From positions 68,714,997 through 68,778,996 of the forward strand of contig CM019067.1 in NCBI GenBank assembly GCA_009667805.1: DNA of 64,000 nucleotides. Direction: 5' to 3'. The position numbers and the translations under genes were made by a program. Source of the DNA: Leptobrachium leishanense (Eukaryota; Chordata; Amphibia; Anura; Megophryidae). Numbering within the stretch: the first letter of the stretch is position 1; each line of letters starts with the position of its first letter. This document shows positions 24,590 to 34,187 of this stretch, one piece after another. The notes below the pieces were generated by a model, which saw only the letters and a program-made list of their open reading frames with translations, was not told the origin of the DNA and ran no database searches.

Positions 24590-25350
24590 CACCCTAGGCA
24601 CAAAACGAAAAGATCTGAGTGACTTTGACAAAGGCCAAATAGTGATGGCTAGACAACTGGGTCAGAGCATCTCCAAAATGGCACGTATTTTGGGGTGTTC
24701 CCGGTATGCCATGGTCAGTACCTACCAAAAGTGTAGCAAGGAAGGACAACCGGTGAATGAATGTCAGGGTTATGGCCGCCCAAGGCTCATTGATGCCCGT
24801 GAGGAGCGAAGGCTTGCCTGTGTGGTCTGAAAACACAGAAGAGCTGCTGTAGCCCAAATTGCTGAAAATCGTAATGATGGCCATGATTGAAAGGTATCAG
24901 ATCACACTTGGCAGATACCACCTACCTAGAGATTGTTGCAGATCACGTATACCCCTTCATGGTATAGGTGTTCCCTGTTGGCAGGGGTCTTTTTCAGCAG
25001 GATAATGCACCCTGACACACGCCAAAAAAATCATCAGGAATGTTTTGAGGAACATGACAAAGATTTGAAGGTGTTGCCTTAAAAGCAAACTCCACAGATC
25101 TCAGTCTGGTTGTTAGTGTAAAGCGCTGCGGAAACTGTTGGTGCTTTATAAATGATGACGATGATAATAATAACGTGCTGGACCAACAAATCTGATCAAT
25201 GGAGGCCCAAACTCACAACTTGTAGGACTTAAAGGATATGCTGCAAAATTTTTGGTGCCAGATACCATAGGACACGTTCAGAGGTCTTGTGAAGTCCATG
25301 ACCTACACGATAATAGGCAGGTGGTTTTGATGTTGTGGCTGATCACTAGA
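24590..25350 (+). pseudogene. Degraded Tc1-like transposon relic
   Basis: A helix-turn-helix fragment ([20 protein letters not shown], then [20 protein letters not shown] and a stop) at 24642-24830 matches the N-terminus of a common fish/frog Tc1 lineage. Downstream pieces resemble the end of the same transposon (AATAGGCAGGTGGTTTTGATG near 25313), with many stops and deletions between. An L2-type tail has been inserted at about 25105-25172. It is non-functional. Confidence 0.7.
25105..25172 (+). repeat. Short L2/CR1-type tail inserted in the Tc1 relic
   Basis: TGTAAAGCGCTGCGGAAACT, then GTTGGTGCTTTATAAATGAT and a GATGATAATAATAA tail: the standard tail, interrupting the transposon sequence between CTCAGTCTGGTTG and GTGCTGGACCAAC. 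Confidence 0.65.
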
Positions 25351-26010
25351 GGGGTTATTCAAAGACTGCCTAATTTGTCACCGAATTGCACCGAGCGTTG
25401 AATTTCACCATACAGTGCAATTTTGTGGCAATTTGGTGGTTTAAATGATGGCAACTCACCAAATATTGGCGAATTGACAGTGAAATACGGTGTAATTCGG
25501 CGGCAGTGAAATTCCCCATAGAGAAATAATGGTTACTCTATTCAGAGAACGCCGAACACTACCGAAAAGTTGTTGAAGTGCCCTCATTTTCGGTGCTTTC
25601 GCTTGACAGGTTTAAACTGGTGAATCTCATAGATTTAAACGTAATTTTTTTTATTGTTATTCGTAGAACCTTATCTGTTATTTTCATGCATTATTTTTGT
25701 TTAAAACGCCTTTTAAAAATTGCCTTTTTTTCCCCGTTCGGTGGCTGATTGGCTTTTTCGGCGGTTCATCAGAGGCATTCGGCAAATTGTCAGCTGCGTT
25801 GGCGGGTTTATTGGATGCGTTCGTATTACCCGTGGCATTCGGTGGTTTATCGGATGCGTTTGGCGAGTTTTCTGCAGTGTTCGGTGGATCCATTCGGCGC
25901 ACTTCGGGGACCCTGCTCTAATGCTGAATTCACTGCAGGGTCAGTGCATTCAGCATTCCGAAGTGCACTGAATGAAAGAGCACCGAAAATCGGTGCTCTT
26001 TGAATAACCC
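25350..26010. mobile_element. AGGGGTTATTCAAAGA hairpin-ended element, about 660 bp
   Basis: AGGGGTTATTCAAAGA on the left is mirrored by CTCTTTGAATAACCCCT on the right. The interior has many GAATTG, ATTCGGTGG and TTCGGCG words like the members at 13984, 33299 and 45343, but a different order. It is non-coding. Confidence 0.7.
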
Positions 26011-26305
26011 CTTATGTATCTATCAATCAAGGCTTGTCAAACTTAATTAAACATATGAGCCATCTACACATTTTAGGAGCCAGGCTCCATTATCTATAGA
26101 ATAATCCTTAAACAGATGAGAAAAGGTAAAATTCTCGGAGCCTGTAGCTACTTGGACTAAGGATTTGTCAAACTGTGAAAACAAAACAATGATGATAGTT
26201 TGCTTGAGACACGCTGGTGGGATAGGAGTTTGCTGAATGATTGTGTAATATTTATTCACCGTGAATAACATTATACTCTGATGCTCTTGTTTTTACCTGT
26301 TCTAG

Positions 26306-26386
26306 ACTTCGTCTCCAGTTAATATTCCAGGTTCAAAGAAGTTCCATCTCAATGTCAACAACCTCACTACATTCACAGGTCTCTCT
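26306..26386 (+). CDS. znf704: znf704 internal coding exon, 27 codons
   Basis: The acceptor TTCTAG ends at 26305 and the donor GTGAGT starts at 26387; both ends are in phase 0. The frame encodes TSSPVNIPGSKKF followed by a segment ending LTTFTGLS. In human ZNF704 the equivalent place has a PVTIPGS...VTFTG pattern, which supports the assignment although this part of the protein evolves fast. The exon is 81 bp and has no stop codon. Confidence 0.88.
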
Positions 26387-26540
26387 GTGAGTAAAATGAT
26401 GCAATATGTCAACACTGATCACTTTTGTCTATCAAGAATCATTTTAAATGGAATGATTTTGTTAATTTTGTGGCATATGGAATTTAGAGCATTAATCCAC
26501 TGCCCAAAGAGCCTGTTAGCATCCATGTATGTTACGGCAT

Positions 26541-26683
26541 AAAGTAGGTGTGGGTAACTACAGCCCTCCAGATGTTTTGAAAGTACATTTCCCGCGATGC
26601 TCATTAGGTTTGCAGAGCCTCAAGGGAAATATAGTTCCAAAGCATTTGGAGGGCCAGGGTTGCTGACCCCTGATTTATAGGAA
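26541..26683 (+). mobile_element. CCCTCCAGATG MITE copy, first of an inverted pair
   Basis: AGGTGTGGGTAACTACAGCC, CTCCAGATGTTTTGAAA, CTCATTAGGTTTGCAGAGCC and TTTGGAGGGCCAGGGTTGCT are matched in inverse by 27965-28088. The two copies bracket a 1.3-kb compound repeat. Confidence 0.65.
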
Positions 26684-26695
26684 TATTTAATATTA

Positions 26696-26860
26696 CAATA
26701 TGTCATTTTGCCGCCCTGTCCTGTGATACCTGTAATTAATAGAAATCCTGGTGTCATTTGTTTCTGATAGATATTTATAAAAGTTTATCAGAAACAAATG
26801 ACACCAGGATTTCTATTAATTACAGGTATCCCAGGACAGGGCAGCAAAATGACATATTGT
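26696..26860. repeat. Near-perfect 74-bp-arm palindrome
   Basis: The left arm (CAATATGTCATTTTG to TTTGTTTCTGATA) and the right arm (TATCAGAAACAAATG to CAAAATGACATATTG) are inverse copies, with a central loop GATATTTATAAAAGT. It may be a hairpin MITE or the fused ends of a larger one. Confidence 0.8.
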
Positions 26861-27099
26861 AATATTAAATATACTAGAGATGTGCACTTCGTTTCGTTCC
26901 GAATTGAAATTCGGACAAAATTCAACATTTTCGTGCTTCGGGAGAATTTCCGAAAACGAAATATCAACCACCCGAAATTTCGGATCAATATGAAATTTCG
27001 GATCGATTCGATGATTCGGATCATTCGGCGATTTGGATCATTTTGGCGATCCGGCTCATTTCGGGAGATTCGAATTCATAGTGCGGATTCAATGCTGAA

Positions 27100-27580
27100 T
27101 TAATTATACTGCAGAGAGGTGCTACCCGGCAGTGTGCGGATTCATATGCTGCATTAATTATACTGCAGAGAGACGCTACCCGGCAGTGTGTGGATTCATA
27201 TGCTGCATTAATTATACTGCAGAGAGACGCTGCCCGGCAGTGTGCGGATTCATATGCTGCATTATTATACTGTAGAGGTGCTACCCGGCAGTGTGCGGAT
27301 TCATATGCTGCATTAATTATACTGCAGAGAGACGCTACCCGGCAGTGTGCGGATTCATATGCTGCATTAATTATACTGCAGAGAGACGCTGCCCGGCAGT
27401 GTGCGGATTCATATGCTGCATTAATTATACCGCAGAGAGGCGCTGCCCGGCAGTGTGCGGATTCATATGCTGCATTAATTATACCGCAGAGAGACGCTGC
27501 CCGGCAGTGTGCGGATTCATATGCTGCATTATTATACTGTAGAGGTGCTGCCCGGCAGTGTGCGGATTCATATGCTGCAT
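27100..27580 (+). repeat. 54-bp minisatellite, about 9 units
   Basis: The unit includes GTGTGCGGATTCATATGCTG, CATTAATTATACTGCAGAGA and GACGCTACCCGGCA; some units lack a few bases. Because 54 is a multiple of three, it makes an 18-residue repeated open frame (27190-27597), which I do not regard as a gene. It is bracketed by segments rich in ATTCGG/GATCC words (26876-27080 and 27770-27950) in inverse orientation. Confidence 0.9.
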
Positions 27581-27964
27581 TGAAACCTATGGGTTAAAAA
27601 GCCTTGTTTCTTTAAAAAAAGTTAGGAAACCTAAAATTTCACCCAAAAAAATGCCAAAAAATTGTAAAAGAATAAATAAAGTAAAGAAACTTTCATTCAA
27701 TTGGTAGTAATCTACTTGCCATTCTTAAATAAGCAATAAAAAACCAAATAACTCATAAAAAAGTGAAAAACCAACTGATTCGAATCGCCTGAAATGATCC
27801 AAATCGCAGAAATGAGCCGAATCGCCGAAATGAGCTGAATCGCCGAATCAAAATGATCCGAAACAAAAGAAAAACTGTCCGAAATGATCTGAAACGAAAA
27901 GAAAACACCCGAAAGAAACAAAAACGAAAAAAAAAGTCATGCATGACCCTAAAATATACTATAA

Positions 27965-28088
27965 ATCAGCAACCCTGGCCCTCCAAATATATTTCCCTTG
28001 GGGCTCTGCAAACCTAATGAGCAGCCGAACTTCATGGGGAAATGTCGTTTCAAAACATCTGGAGGGCCATAGTTGCCCACACCTGACA
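27965..28088 (-). mobile_element. CCCTCCAGATG MITE copy, second of the inverted pair
   Basis: CAGCAACCCTGGCCCTCCAA, GGCTCTGCAAACCTAATGAG, CAAAACATCTGGAGGGCC and GCCCACACCT are the inverse of 26541-26683. Confidence 0.65.
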
Positions 28089-28388
28089 TAGAGGATGCCA
28101 ACTTCTCAGGATTCTCCGTTCACTCAATTCCTTTGGTATTTTAAGAGAGGATTTGGATGCATTACTTTATTTTAATATTTAGTTGTTTATTTTTGATTGG
28201 GGGAATGGGACAAATATTGTCCTTATTTATTACAGTATTTTAAATCTATTCCAATAAACATTGTTGAAACATAATCTGTTCCCAACTTTTATCTCTTTTA
28301 TTTTTATGTATTCAAAGCAAAATTATAATTTGAATGATGGTTTTTGTATTTTTTATTTAAAGAGAAAAAATGTTATCTGTAATTTCAG

Positions 28389-28480
28389 GGTTCCAATAAC
28401 TCCTACAATAGCTCTGAGGAACATAAGCAGTTTGATCACACCGGTGTTTCCTCTCCAACAAGGGCAGGAATTGGAATAAG
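28389..28480 (+). CDS. znf704: znf704 internal coding exon, 30 codons
   Basis: The acceptor AATTTCAG ends at 28388 and the donor GTATGA starts at 28481. The frame is polar (GSNNSYNSSEEHKQFDHTG) and then SSPTRAGIGI, with two bases of the arginine codon shared with the last exon. It corresponds to the family segment ending SSPPRGTVSLRKPRGE in the human protein. The phase (0 in, 2 out) agrees exactly with the terminal exon. A Tc1 element begins only about 160 bp downstream at 28642. Confidence 0.86.
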
Positions 28481-28641
28481 GTATGATTAAACCAACCAAG
28501 AAATCTATGTGCGTCTTGAACCTCTCAAAACCAAAAGAAAGGGAAATCACCAGATTTGTAGGCAGATAGAGGAGAGATGAGAATATATAAGTGCCAATTT
28601 CCTGTGACTTTGTGTACTGTGCACTGATAGACATATACATA

Positions 28642-30282
28642 CAGTCAGGTCCAGAAATATTGGGACATCGACACAATTCTAACATCTTTGGCTCTATACA
28701 CCACCACAATGGAGTTGGAATGAAACAAACACAATGTGCTTTAACTGCAGACTGTCAGCTTTAATTTGAGGGTATGTACATCCAACTCAGGTGAACGGTG
28801 TAGGACTTACAGCAGTTTGCAGATGTGCCTCCCACTTGTTAAGGGACCAAAAGTAATGGGACAGAATAATAATCATAAATCAAACTTTCCCTTCTTAATA
28901 CTTGATTGCAAATCCTTTGGAGTCAATCACAACCTGAAGTCTGGAACGCATAGACATCACCAGACGCTGGGTTTCATCCCTGGTGATGCTCTGCCAGGCC
29001 TCTACTGCAACTGTCTTCAGTTCCTGCTTGTTCTTGGGGCATTTTCCCTTCAGTTTTGTCTTCAGCAAGTGAAATGCATGCTCAATGGGATTCAGGTCAG
29101 GTGATTGACTTGGCCATTGCATAACATTCCACTTCTGTCCCTTCAAAAACTCTTTGGTTGCTTTTGCAGTATGCTTTGGGTCATTGTCCATCTGCACTGT
29201 GAAGCGTCGTCCAATGAGTTCTGCAGCATTTGGCTGAATCTGAGCAGATAATATTGCCCGAAACACTTCAGAATTCATCCTGCTGCTTTTGTCAGCAGTC
29301 ACATCATCAATAAATACAAGAGAACCAGTTCCATTGGCAGCCATACATGCCCACGCCATGACACTACCACCACCATACTTCACTGATGAGGTGGTATGCT
29401 TAGGATCATAAGCAGTTCCTTTCCTTCTCCATACTCTTGTCTTCCCATCACTCTGGTACAAGTTGATCTTGGTCTCTGGATCTGTCCATAGGATCTTGTT
29501 CCAGAACTGTGAAGGCTTTGTTAGGTAATCTGGCCTTCCTGTTTTTGAGGCTCACCAATGGTTTACATCTTGTGGTGAACCCTCTGTATTCACTCTGGTG
29601 AAGTCTTCTCTTGATTGTTGTTTGACACACATACTGTACACCTACCTCCTGGAGAGTGTTCTTCTTGATCTGGCCAACTGTTGTGAAGGGTGTTTTCTTC
29701 ACCAGGGAAAGAATTATTCGGTCATCCACCACAGTTGTTTTCCGTGGTCTCCCAGGTCTTTTGGTGTTGCTGAGCTCACCGGTGCGTTCCTTCTTTTTGA
29801 GAATGTTCCAAACAGTTGTTTTGGCCACATCTAATGTTTTAGCTATCTCTCTGATGGGTTTGTTTTGTTTCTTCAGGCTAATGATGGCTTGCTTCACTGA
29901 AAGTGACAGCTCTTTGGATCTCATCTTGAGAGTTGACAGCAACAGATTCCAAATGCAAATGGCACACTTGAAATGAACTCTGGGCCTTTTATCTGCACAT
30001 TGTAATTGGGGTAATGAGGGAATATCACACACCTGGCCATGGAACAGCTGAGAAGCCAATTGTCCCATTACCTTTGGTCCCTTAACAAGTGGGAGGCACA
30101 TCTGCAAACTGCTGTAAGTCCTACACCGTTCACCTGAGTTGGATGTACATACCCTCAAATTAAAGCTGACAGTCTGCAGTTAAAGCACATTGTGTTTGTT
30201 TCATTCCAACTCCATTGTGGTGGTGTATAGAGCCAAAGATGTTAGAATTGTGTCGATGTCCCAATATTTCTGGACCTGACTG
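28642..30282 (-). mobile_element. Tc1-like transposon with about 220-bp inverted repeats
   Basis: TA flanks both ends. The termini CAGTCAGGTCCAGAAATATT are exact inverses, and the similarity continues to about 28863 and 30062, so the inverted repeats are about 220 bp long with an inner GGACCAAAAGTAATGGGACA direct-repeat site. The transposase lies on the minus strand and is frameshifted. It sits in the last znf704 intron. Confidence 0.92.
28895..29924 (-). pseudogene. Tc1-like transposase (DD34E), frameshifted
   Basis: The start is the ATG at 29924 (MRSKELSLSVKQAIISLKKQ). The order is HTH1, GRPRK linker, HTH2 and then the catalytic core. The frame is lost near 29515-29525, after the LPNKAF segment: the next part continues in another frame (FWNKILWTD then ETKINLYQSDGK) and reaches the 188-codon C-terminal frame 29461-28895. 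An extra codon also lies inside the first aspartate box (TDPETK). The second box MDNDPKHTAK and LNPIEHAF keep 34-residue spacing. The total span of 1030 nt equals a normal transposase plus one base. The protein is almost certainly inactive, although the TIRs remain good substrates. Confidence 0.9.
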
Positions 30283-30344
30283 TATATATATATAATGTCT
30301 ATCTATAAAATATAGATAGACATATCTATCTATATATATCTCCA

Positions 30345-30450
30345 CTTCAAAGGAGATTGTAAATACCGGCGTTTCGGCTCTCATAGGAGCCATTTTCACC
30401 TTGAAAAAGGCTCCTACGATAGTTGAAAACGTCGGTATTCTTTTAATATG
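30345..30450. repeat. Hairpin repeat with ACGTCGGTAT ends
   Basis: ATACCGGCGTTTCGGCTCTC and GAGCC on the left are mirrored imperfectly by GGCTCCTACGATAGTTGAAA and ACGTCGGTAT on the right. Such GAAACGTCGGTATT words recur at retroelement 3' ends in frogs and fish, so this may be a decayed Penelope-like terminus. Confidence 0.5.
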
Positions 30451-30473
30451 CTTCAATAAATTTTTTCTATTTT

Positions 30474-30958
30474 ATTTTTCGAGTGCGGCCAGTTTTTGGT
30501 TAATATATACATATGTTTATTGCGTGGAGGCTTTTTATCTCATTTTTTGCCCTCCACCACAACCCAAGTAAGGACCCTACGGGTCCAAGCATCCAACTGC
30601 AACTGGTCATGCCTAGCTTCTGCTGATGAGGGGCCAATAAACCCGAAACAGCACTGTCCAGGAGTGACTTTGACCAGTTGCATAAACCTCATCTCTGCAA
30701 AAAAAAAGCCATCTAGCTAGTATGGCATGGCATTGATTTAAGGGTGTAATAAACAGACCCAGAATGCAAAAAAGTGAGACAGATGTCATTTGCATGTCTT
30801 ACCCAGAGTTCCTTGCTGCATATGGGGATTGTAGCACAGGAGCTCTTGGATGCAGTTCTTTGAATGCTGTTATGTGCAAATGGCTTCTGCAATAATAAAC
30901 CTTATTGGTTATTGCATGGAGGCTTTTTATCTAATTTTTTGCCCTCCACCACAACATA
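30474..30958 (+). mobile_element. Penelope pseudo-LTR or retrozyme-like unit with hammerhead ribozyme
   Basis: The segment TGGAGGCTTTTTATCT...TTTTTTGCCCTCCACCACAAC occurs at about 30534 and again at about 30916, so a unit of about 382 bp is followed by the start of a second. Between them lie the hammerhead (30616-30665), TTTGACCAGTTGCATAAACC and a GCAGTTCTTTGAATGCTGTT block. The same sequences occur at 37966-38235 and, on the minus strand, at 55010-55664. Tandem 0.2-0.4 kb units with a type I hammerhead are the organisation of Penelope pLTRs and of animal retrozymes. Confidence 0.75.
30616..30665 (+). ncRNA. Hammerhead self-cleaving ribozyme, type I
   Basis: Order: stem I 5' strand GCTTCTG (30616-30622), core CTGATGA (30623-30629), stem II GGG/CCC (30630-30632 with 30642-30644), GAAA (30645-30648), stem III CAG-CA-CTG (30649-30656), TC (30657-30658), stem I 3' strand CAGGAGT (30659-30665). 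Stem I pairs over 7 positions including wobble pairs, and the cleavage triplet is the canonical GTC, with A15.1-U16.1 available. All invariant core bases are present. Confidence 0.88.
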
Positions 30959-30969
30959 TATATAAGGCA

Positions 30970-31902
30970 TTCAATATGTTCCACCCATCGATCAAACTCA
31001 AGATGGATTTTTCCAAGCACAGTGTGAGCTTCCTGGACTGCACCATATCAGCTGCCAATGGCACGCTGCACTCATCTGTGTACAGGAAACCCACAGACAG
31101 ACCCAGCTACCTCCACAAAGCCAGCTTTCATCCCAACCACACCAAACAAGGCATCATCTACAGCCAGGGCATCAGGTACCACCGAATCTGTTCGGACACT
31201 GGGGACAGGGATGAACACCTGAACAAACTGTCTGCATCATTCCAGCGGAAGGGCTATAAGGAAAGTACAATCTTTGAAAAAATCTAGTTTGCCCTCAAAA
31301 CACTGCACGAGCAGCTGTTGCGTTACAAAGAAAAGAAAATCACCACACGGATCCCTCTAGTTCTTTCCTATAACCCCACTCTAGAGGGAATTCGCAAAAT
31401 TTTCAAAGATCTGCAGCCACTGGTCACAGAGGACCCTGCTCTCAAAGAAATATTCCCACAGCCCCCTTTACTGGCATTCAAGCAACCCCCAAACGTGAGG
31501 CAAAACTGGTCCACAGCAAACTCACCCAGGAACAGGACAACATACAGAATGGGACCAAATGCTGCAACAAGACCCGCTGCAAACTGTACCAACACATATG
31601 TTGTGAGGCACAACAACGCCTCACACAACATCAAGGGCTCGTACCTTTGCATGTCTGCCAATATGGTATACATGATCCAGTGCACGGCATGTGATAAGGG
31701 TTGCTATATTGGTGAAATCCGCCTTAAACTAAATCTCAGGATGAACCAGCACAGACACTCCATCAAGAACCACCAGGAAAATACATATTGTACCCCGGTG
31801 GGACATCACTTCAATCTAACAGGCCACTCCATCCAAAACTTCAAAATTAAAATCCTCAAAGGACATTTTAAAGACCACGTGAACACAAAACATATGGAAT
31901 GA
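30970..31902 (+). pseudogene. Penelope-like element: RT C-terminus plus GIY-YIG endonuclease
   Basis: The frame reads the conserved Penelope thumb region (FHPSIKLKMDF, VSFLDCTIS, VYRKPTDRPSYLHKASFHPN, IYSQGIRYHRICSDTGDRD, FQRKGYKESTI), an in-frame TAG at about 31285, and then a linker, a KGSYLCMSANMVYMIQCTAC segment and CYIGE, the GIY-YIG endonuclease motif with its preceding cysteine pair, then LRMNQHRHSIKN and GHHFN. Penelope proteins copy RNA with their telomerase-related RT and nick DNA with GIY-YIG. The RT palm and fingers are missing, so the copy is 5'-truncated as well as interrupted by a stop. It lies in the last znf704 intron. Confidence 0.88.
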
Positions 31903-32261
31903 AAATGATCACATATTTTAACACTATAAATGCTGGACTCAATGTGGATTCTGGGTTTTTAACCCATTATCTTAACATTTAAAATTGTGGCTGATGCTTT
32001 GTTTCTTCTTGGTTTTTTTTTTTATGTCTCTTTCAGCCTTCACTGTTTTGTGTTTTTGGTTTTTTCTTTTTCCCTTTTTTTTTTTTATTCAAGTTGTATG
32101 ATCTTATCTCTTTTGTTTTATTATGGGCCCAAGATCCCTCATGCATTTATTTTCCCATTTTGAACATACCATTTGACTCTCACTTTTTACAACCTATAAA
32201 TCCCCCCACCCATGTGACCCTTAATTTCCTAATGTTCAATTCTAGGAACTGATCAGTATAG

Positions 32262-32365
32262 CTTCCAGACCTGAGGAAGAGAGGAATCCTCTCGAAAGCT
32301 TGTCTTTTAAATGTAACGTTAGTCGAATAAAAAAGGTATCACTACGTACTGCTATACTTGTGATT
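32262..32365 (+). mobile_element. Penelope-like 3' terminus with degenerate hammerhead
   Basis: CCTGAGGAAGAGAGGAATCC, TCTCGAAAGCTTGTC, ACGTTAGTCGAATAAAAAAG and GGTATCACTACGTACTGCTA form the widely shared Penelope 3' end. It follows the endonuclease remnant by about 360 bp and is probably part of the same insertion. Confidence 0.7.
32267..32305 (+). ncRNA. Hammerhead-like motif with minimal stem III
   Basis: AGAC, CTGAGGA, an extra A, GAGAGG-AAT-CCTCTC, GAAA, GC, TT and GTCT follow in order. Stem I is 4 bp (AGAC/GTCT) and stem III is reduced to the palindrome AGCT, as in hammerheads that act as dimers. The extra A after the core and the short stems make cleavage uncertain. Confidence 0.5.
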
Positions 32366-32389
32366 TATATAGATATATATATATATAGA

Positions 32390-32520
32390 TTAGGTAGGCC
32401 ATGTTAGTCCAGATGCCAAAATCACGAGTATAGCAGTCTGTAGTGATACCTTTTTTTATTGGACTAATGTTACATTTAAAGTACAAGCTTTTGAGAGTGA
32501 TCCTCTCTTCGTCTGGTATA
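32390..32520 (-). mobile_element. Second Penelope-like 3' terminus in inverse orientation
   Basis: Read on the minus strand it carries GACGAAGAGAGGATCACTCT, AAAGCTTGTACTTTAAATGT, AACATTAGTCCAATAAAAAA and GGTATCACTAC, a diverged copy of 32262-32365. The hammerhead core is broken here (CAGACGAA). The two tails face each other across a short TATATA stretch. Confidence 0.7.
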
Positions 32521-32839
32521 TTGAAGCTATGCTGAGCAGAATGATAGAATTAACTTTGGGACATTGATCAGGCACACAGTTGGGGGTGTAGATGTTGTAA
32601 AATCGCCAAATGGCAGGGTTAGAGTGGGGAAAGAAAAAAAGGAGAAAAAAAACACCAAACCAATTAAGGCACATGAGACAACGGTGATAAGATCACTTCC
32701 AATACACATACATACACACACACTCAAGAAAAAAGTGTATAAAATACAGCAGCAGGTGTAGTACCCTCCTCCAGATAATTCTCGATCTGCGGTGTGGCTT
32801 TAAAATCTGTGCACTTTCTTGTAGGGATTCATGGGTATA

Positions 32840-33298
32840 ACCAATTCCTTCCATTTCGAATTGAAGCGGCGAGTTTGAAGCAGCAAGACGCAATTAGAAA
32901 AACTTTTAGAAAACATTGGCATGTCCTAAAAACGGATGAAATATTGGGAAATGTTTTACCAAAATCTCCAGTAGTTTTTTTTAAAAAAGCTGGAGATTTG
33001 AAGAAGTGGCTCGTGCCGACTCTCTTACCGAAAGAAGAGAGAGTGAAGAGGAACCCCCATTTTTTAGCCAGACCGCCCGGTTTTTATAAATGTGGGAATT
33101 GCAAGGCTTGCAAGTTTTTAGGTAATAAAAATGGATTCATTTAAATGCAATACCAGGGGAGAGATCTTTTCCATTAAGAATTTTATCAACTGTATGAGTA
33201 AGGGGGTAATATACAGTATTTACTCATTTGTCCCTGCGGTGCTCAGTATGTCGGTAGGACTAAAAGAGTACTTAAGGTCAGGATCCTAGAACACCATC
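32840..33298 (+). pseudogene. Penelope-like coding remnant, 5' portion before the MITE
   Basis: The open part to 33144 reads a Penelope linker (QDAIRKTFRKHWHVLKTDEI, GNVLPKSPVVFFKKAGDLKK, ARPPGFYKCGNCKACKFLG). After the stop at 33142-33144 the continuation is readable in other frames: FKCNTRGEIFSIKNFINC, GVIYSIY and CPCGAQYVGRTKRVLKVRIL, that is the GIY-YIG core with its cysteine pair. At least two frame disruptions exist (near 33130 and 33226). The sequence is cut at 33298 after RILEHH by the inserted MITE. It is a relic. Confidence 0.82.
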
Positions 33299-34187
33299 CG
33301 GGTTATTCAAAGAGATCCGAATTGCTTGAGAAAGGTACCCGAACGCTGAAAATCAGCATTTGGTTACCTTTCCTGGCCATTCGGCTATCCAGAGAGCAGG
33401 CAATTCACCAAATCCTGGCGAATTGCCTGATCGAGGGCAGTAAAAACCCCATGAAAAGCACTGCTTCGGCTATTCAGAGAACACAAACCAGCAGTGAAAG
33501 GTTCCCCTAATGCCCTGCCATTCGGTGGTTTAATTCGGCAAGTTTATTCAGGAGAATCCCATAGGCTTCAATGTTGAAAATATTCCTGTTTTTTTTCAAT
33601 ATCTAATGAACCATTTATTATAAAATTTTGCAGTAAAGAGTCTCTTTATTTATAGATTTTTTTAGGATATTTTAAGCATTTTTCTTATTTATTTTTTTTA
33701 AAGTCCGAATGTTTTTTTTTTTTTTTAAGTTTACTTATTTTTTCTGTAACAGCCCTCTTTATTATCATTCCCTGGACCTCATATGCAAATTTCAGACATT
33801 TTCGCTCAGTAGTTTCTTTGCAAACAGTGTTTCACTTTTCAAACATTCATACAAACTGTTTTCCTAATTTATTCACTGCCCTCTGTCTGCAGTCTCGGCT
33901 TTTTCCGGCGGCTTCGCTGCGGGTGATCGGCTCCTGCTCGGGTTTTTCCGTGGTTTTTGGCAGGGTAATCCAAATGTTTTTGAGGGTTTTCGGCGTGCAT
34001 TCGCTGGGTTTTGCGGTTCGTTTTCGTCGGGTTTGCGGTAGCTTTTCCCTGCAATTCGAGGACCCTGTGGTGTTTGCTGAATACACCGCAGGGTCACCGA
34101 AATGGGATAGGCAAAAGGAACGGAATTGAAGAGAACGAAAAGTCACCGAACGTGCGGTGACTTTTCAAATCTCTTTGAATTACCCTG
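33299..34187. mobile_element. CAGGGTTATTCAAAGAG-family element inserted in the Penelope endonuclease
   Basis: CGGGTTATTCAAAGAGATCC on the left is mirrored by CTCTTTGAATTACCCTG on the right. The interior is about 85-90 percent alike by eye to 45343-46242 (shared AAAGGTAACC, CAATTCACCAAATCCTG, TGCGGTGACTTTTC). Penelope coding sequence resumes directly at 34188, which proves insertion after the Penelope copy. Confidence 0.8.

Noticed and set aside
27190..27597. 135-codon frame with 18-residue repeats (DSYAALIILQRDAARQCA)
   Set aside because: It is the 54-bp minisatellite read in frame; several frames are open and the units vary without codon bias.
31650..31730. GIY-YIG motif as a free-standing homing endonuclease
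   Set aside because: It is preceded in the same frame by Penelope RT thumb motifs and follows their usual order.
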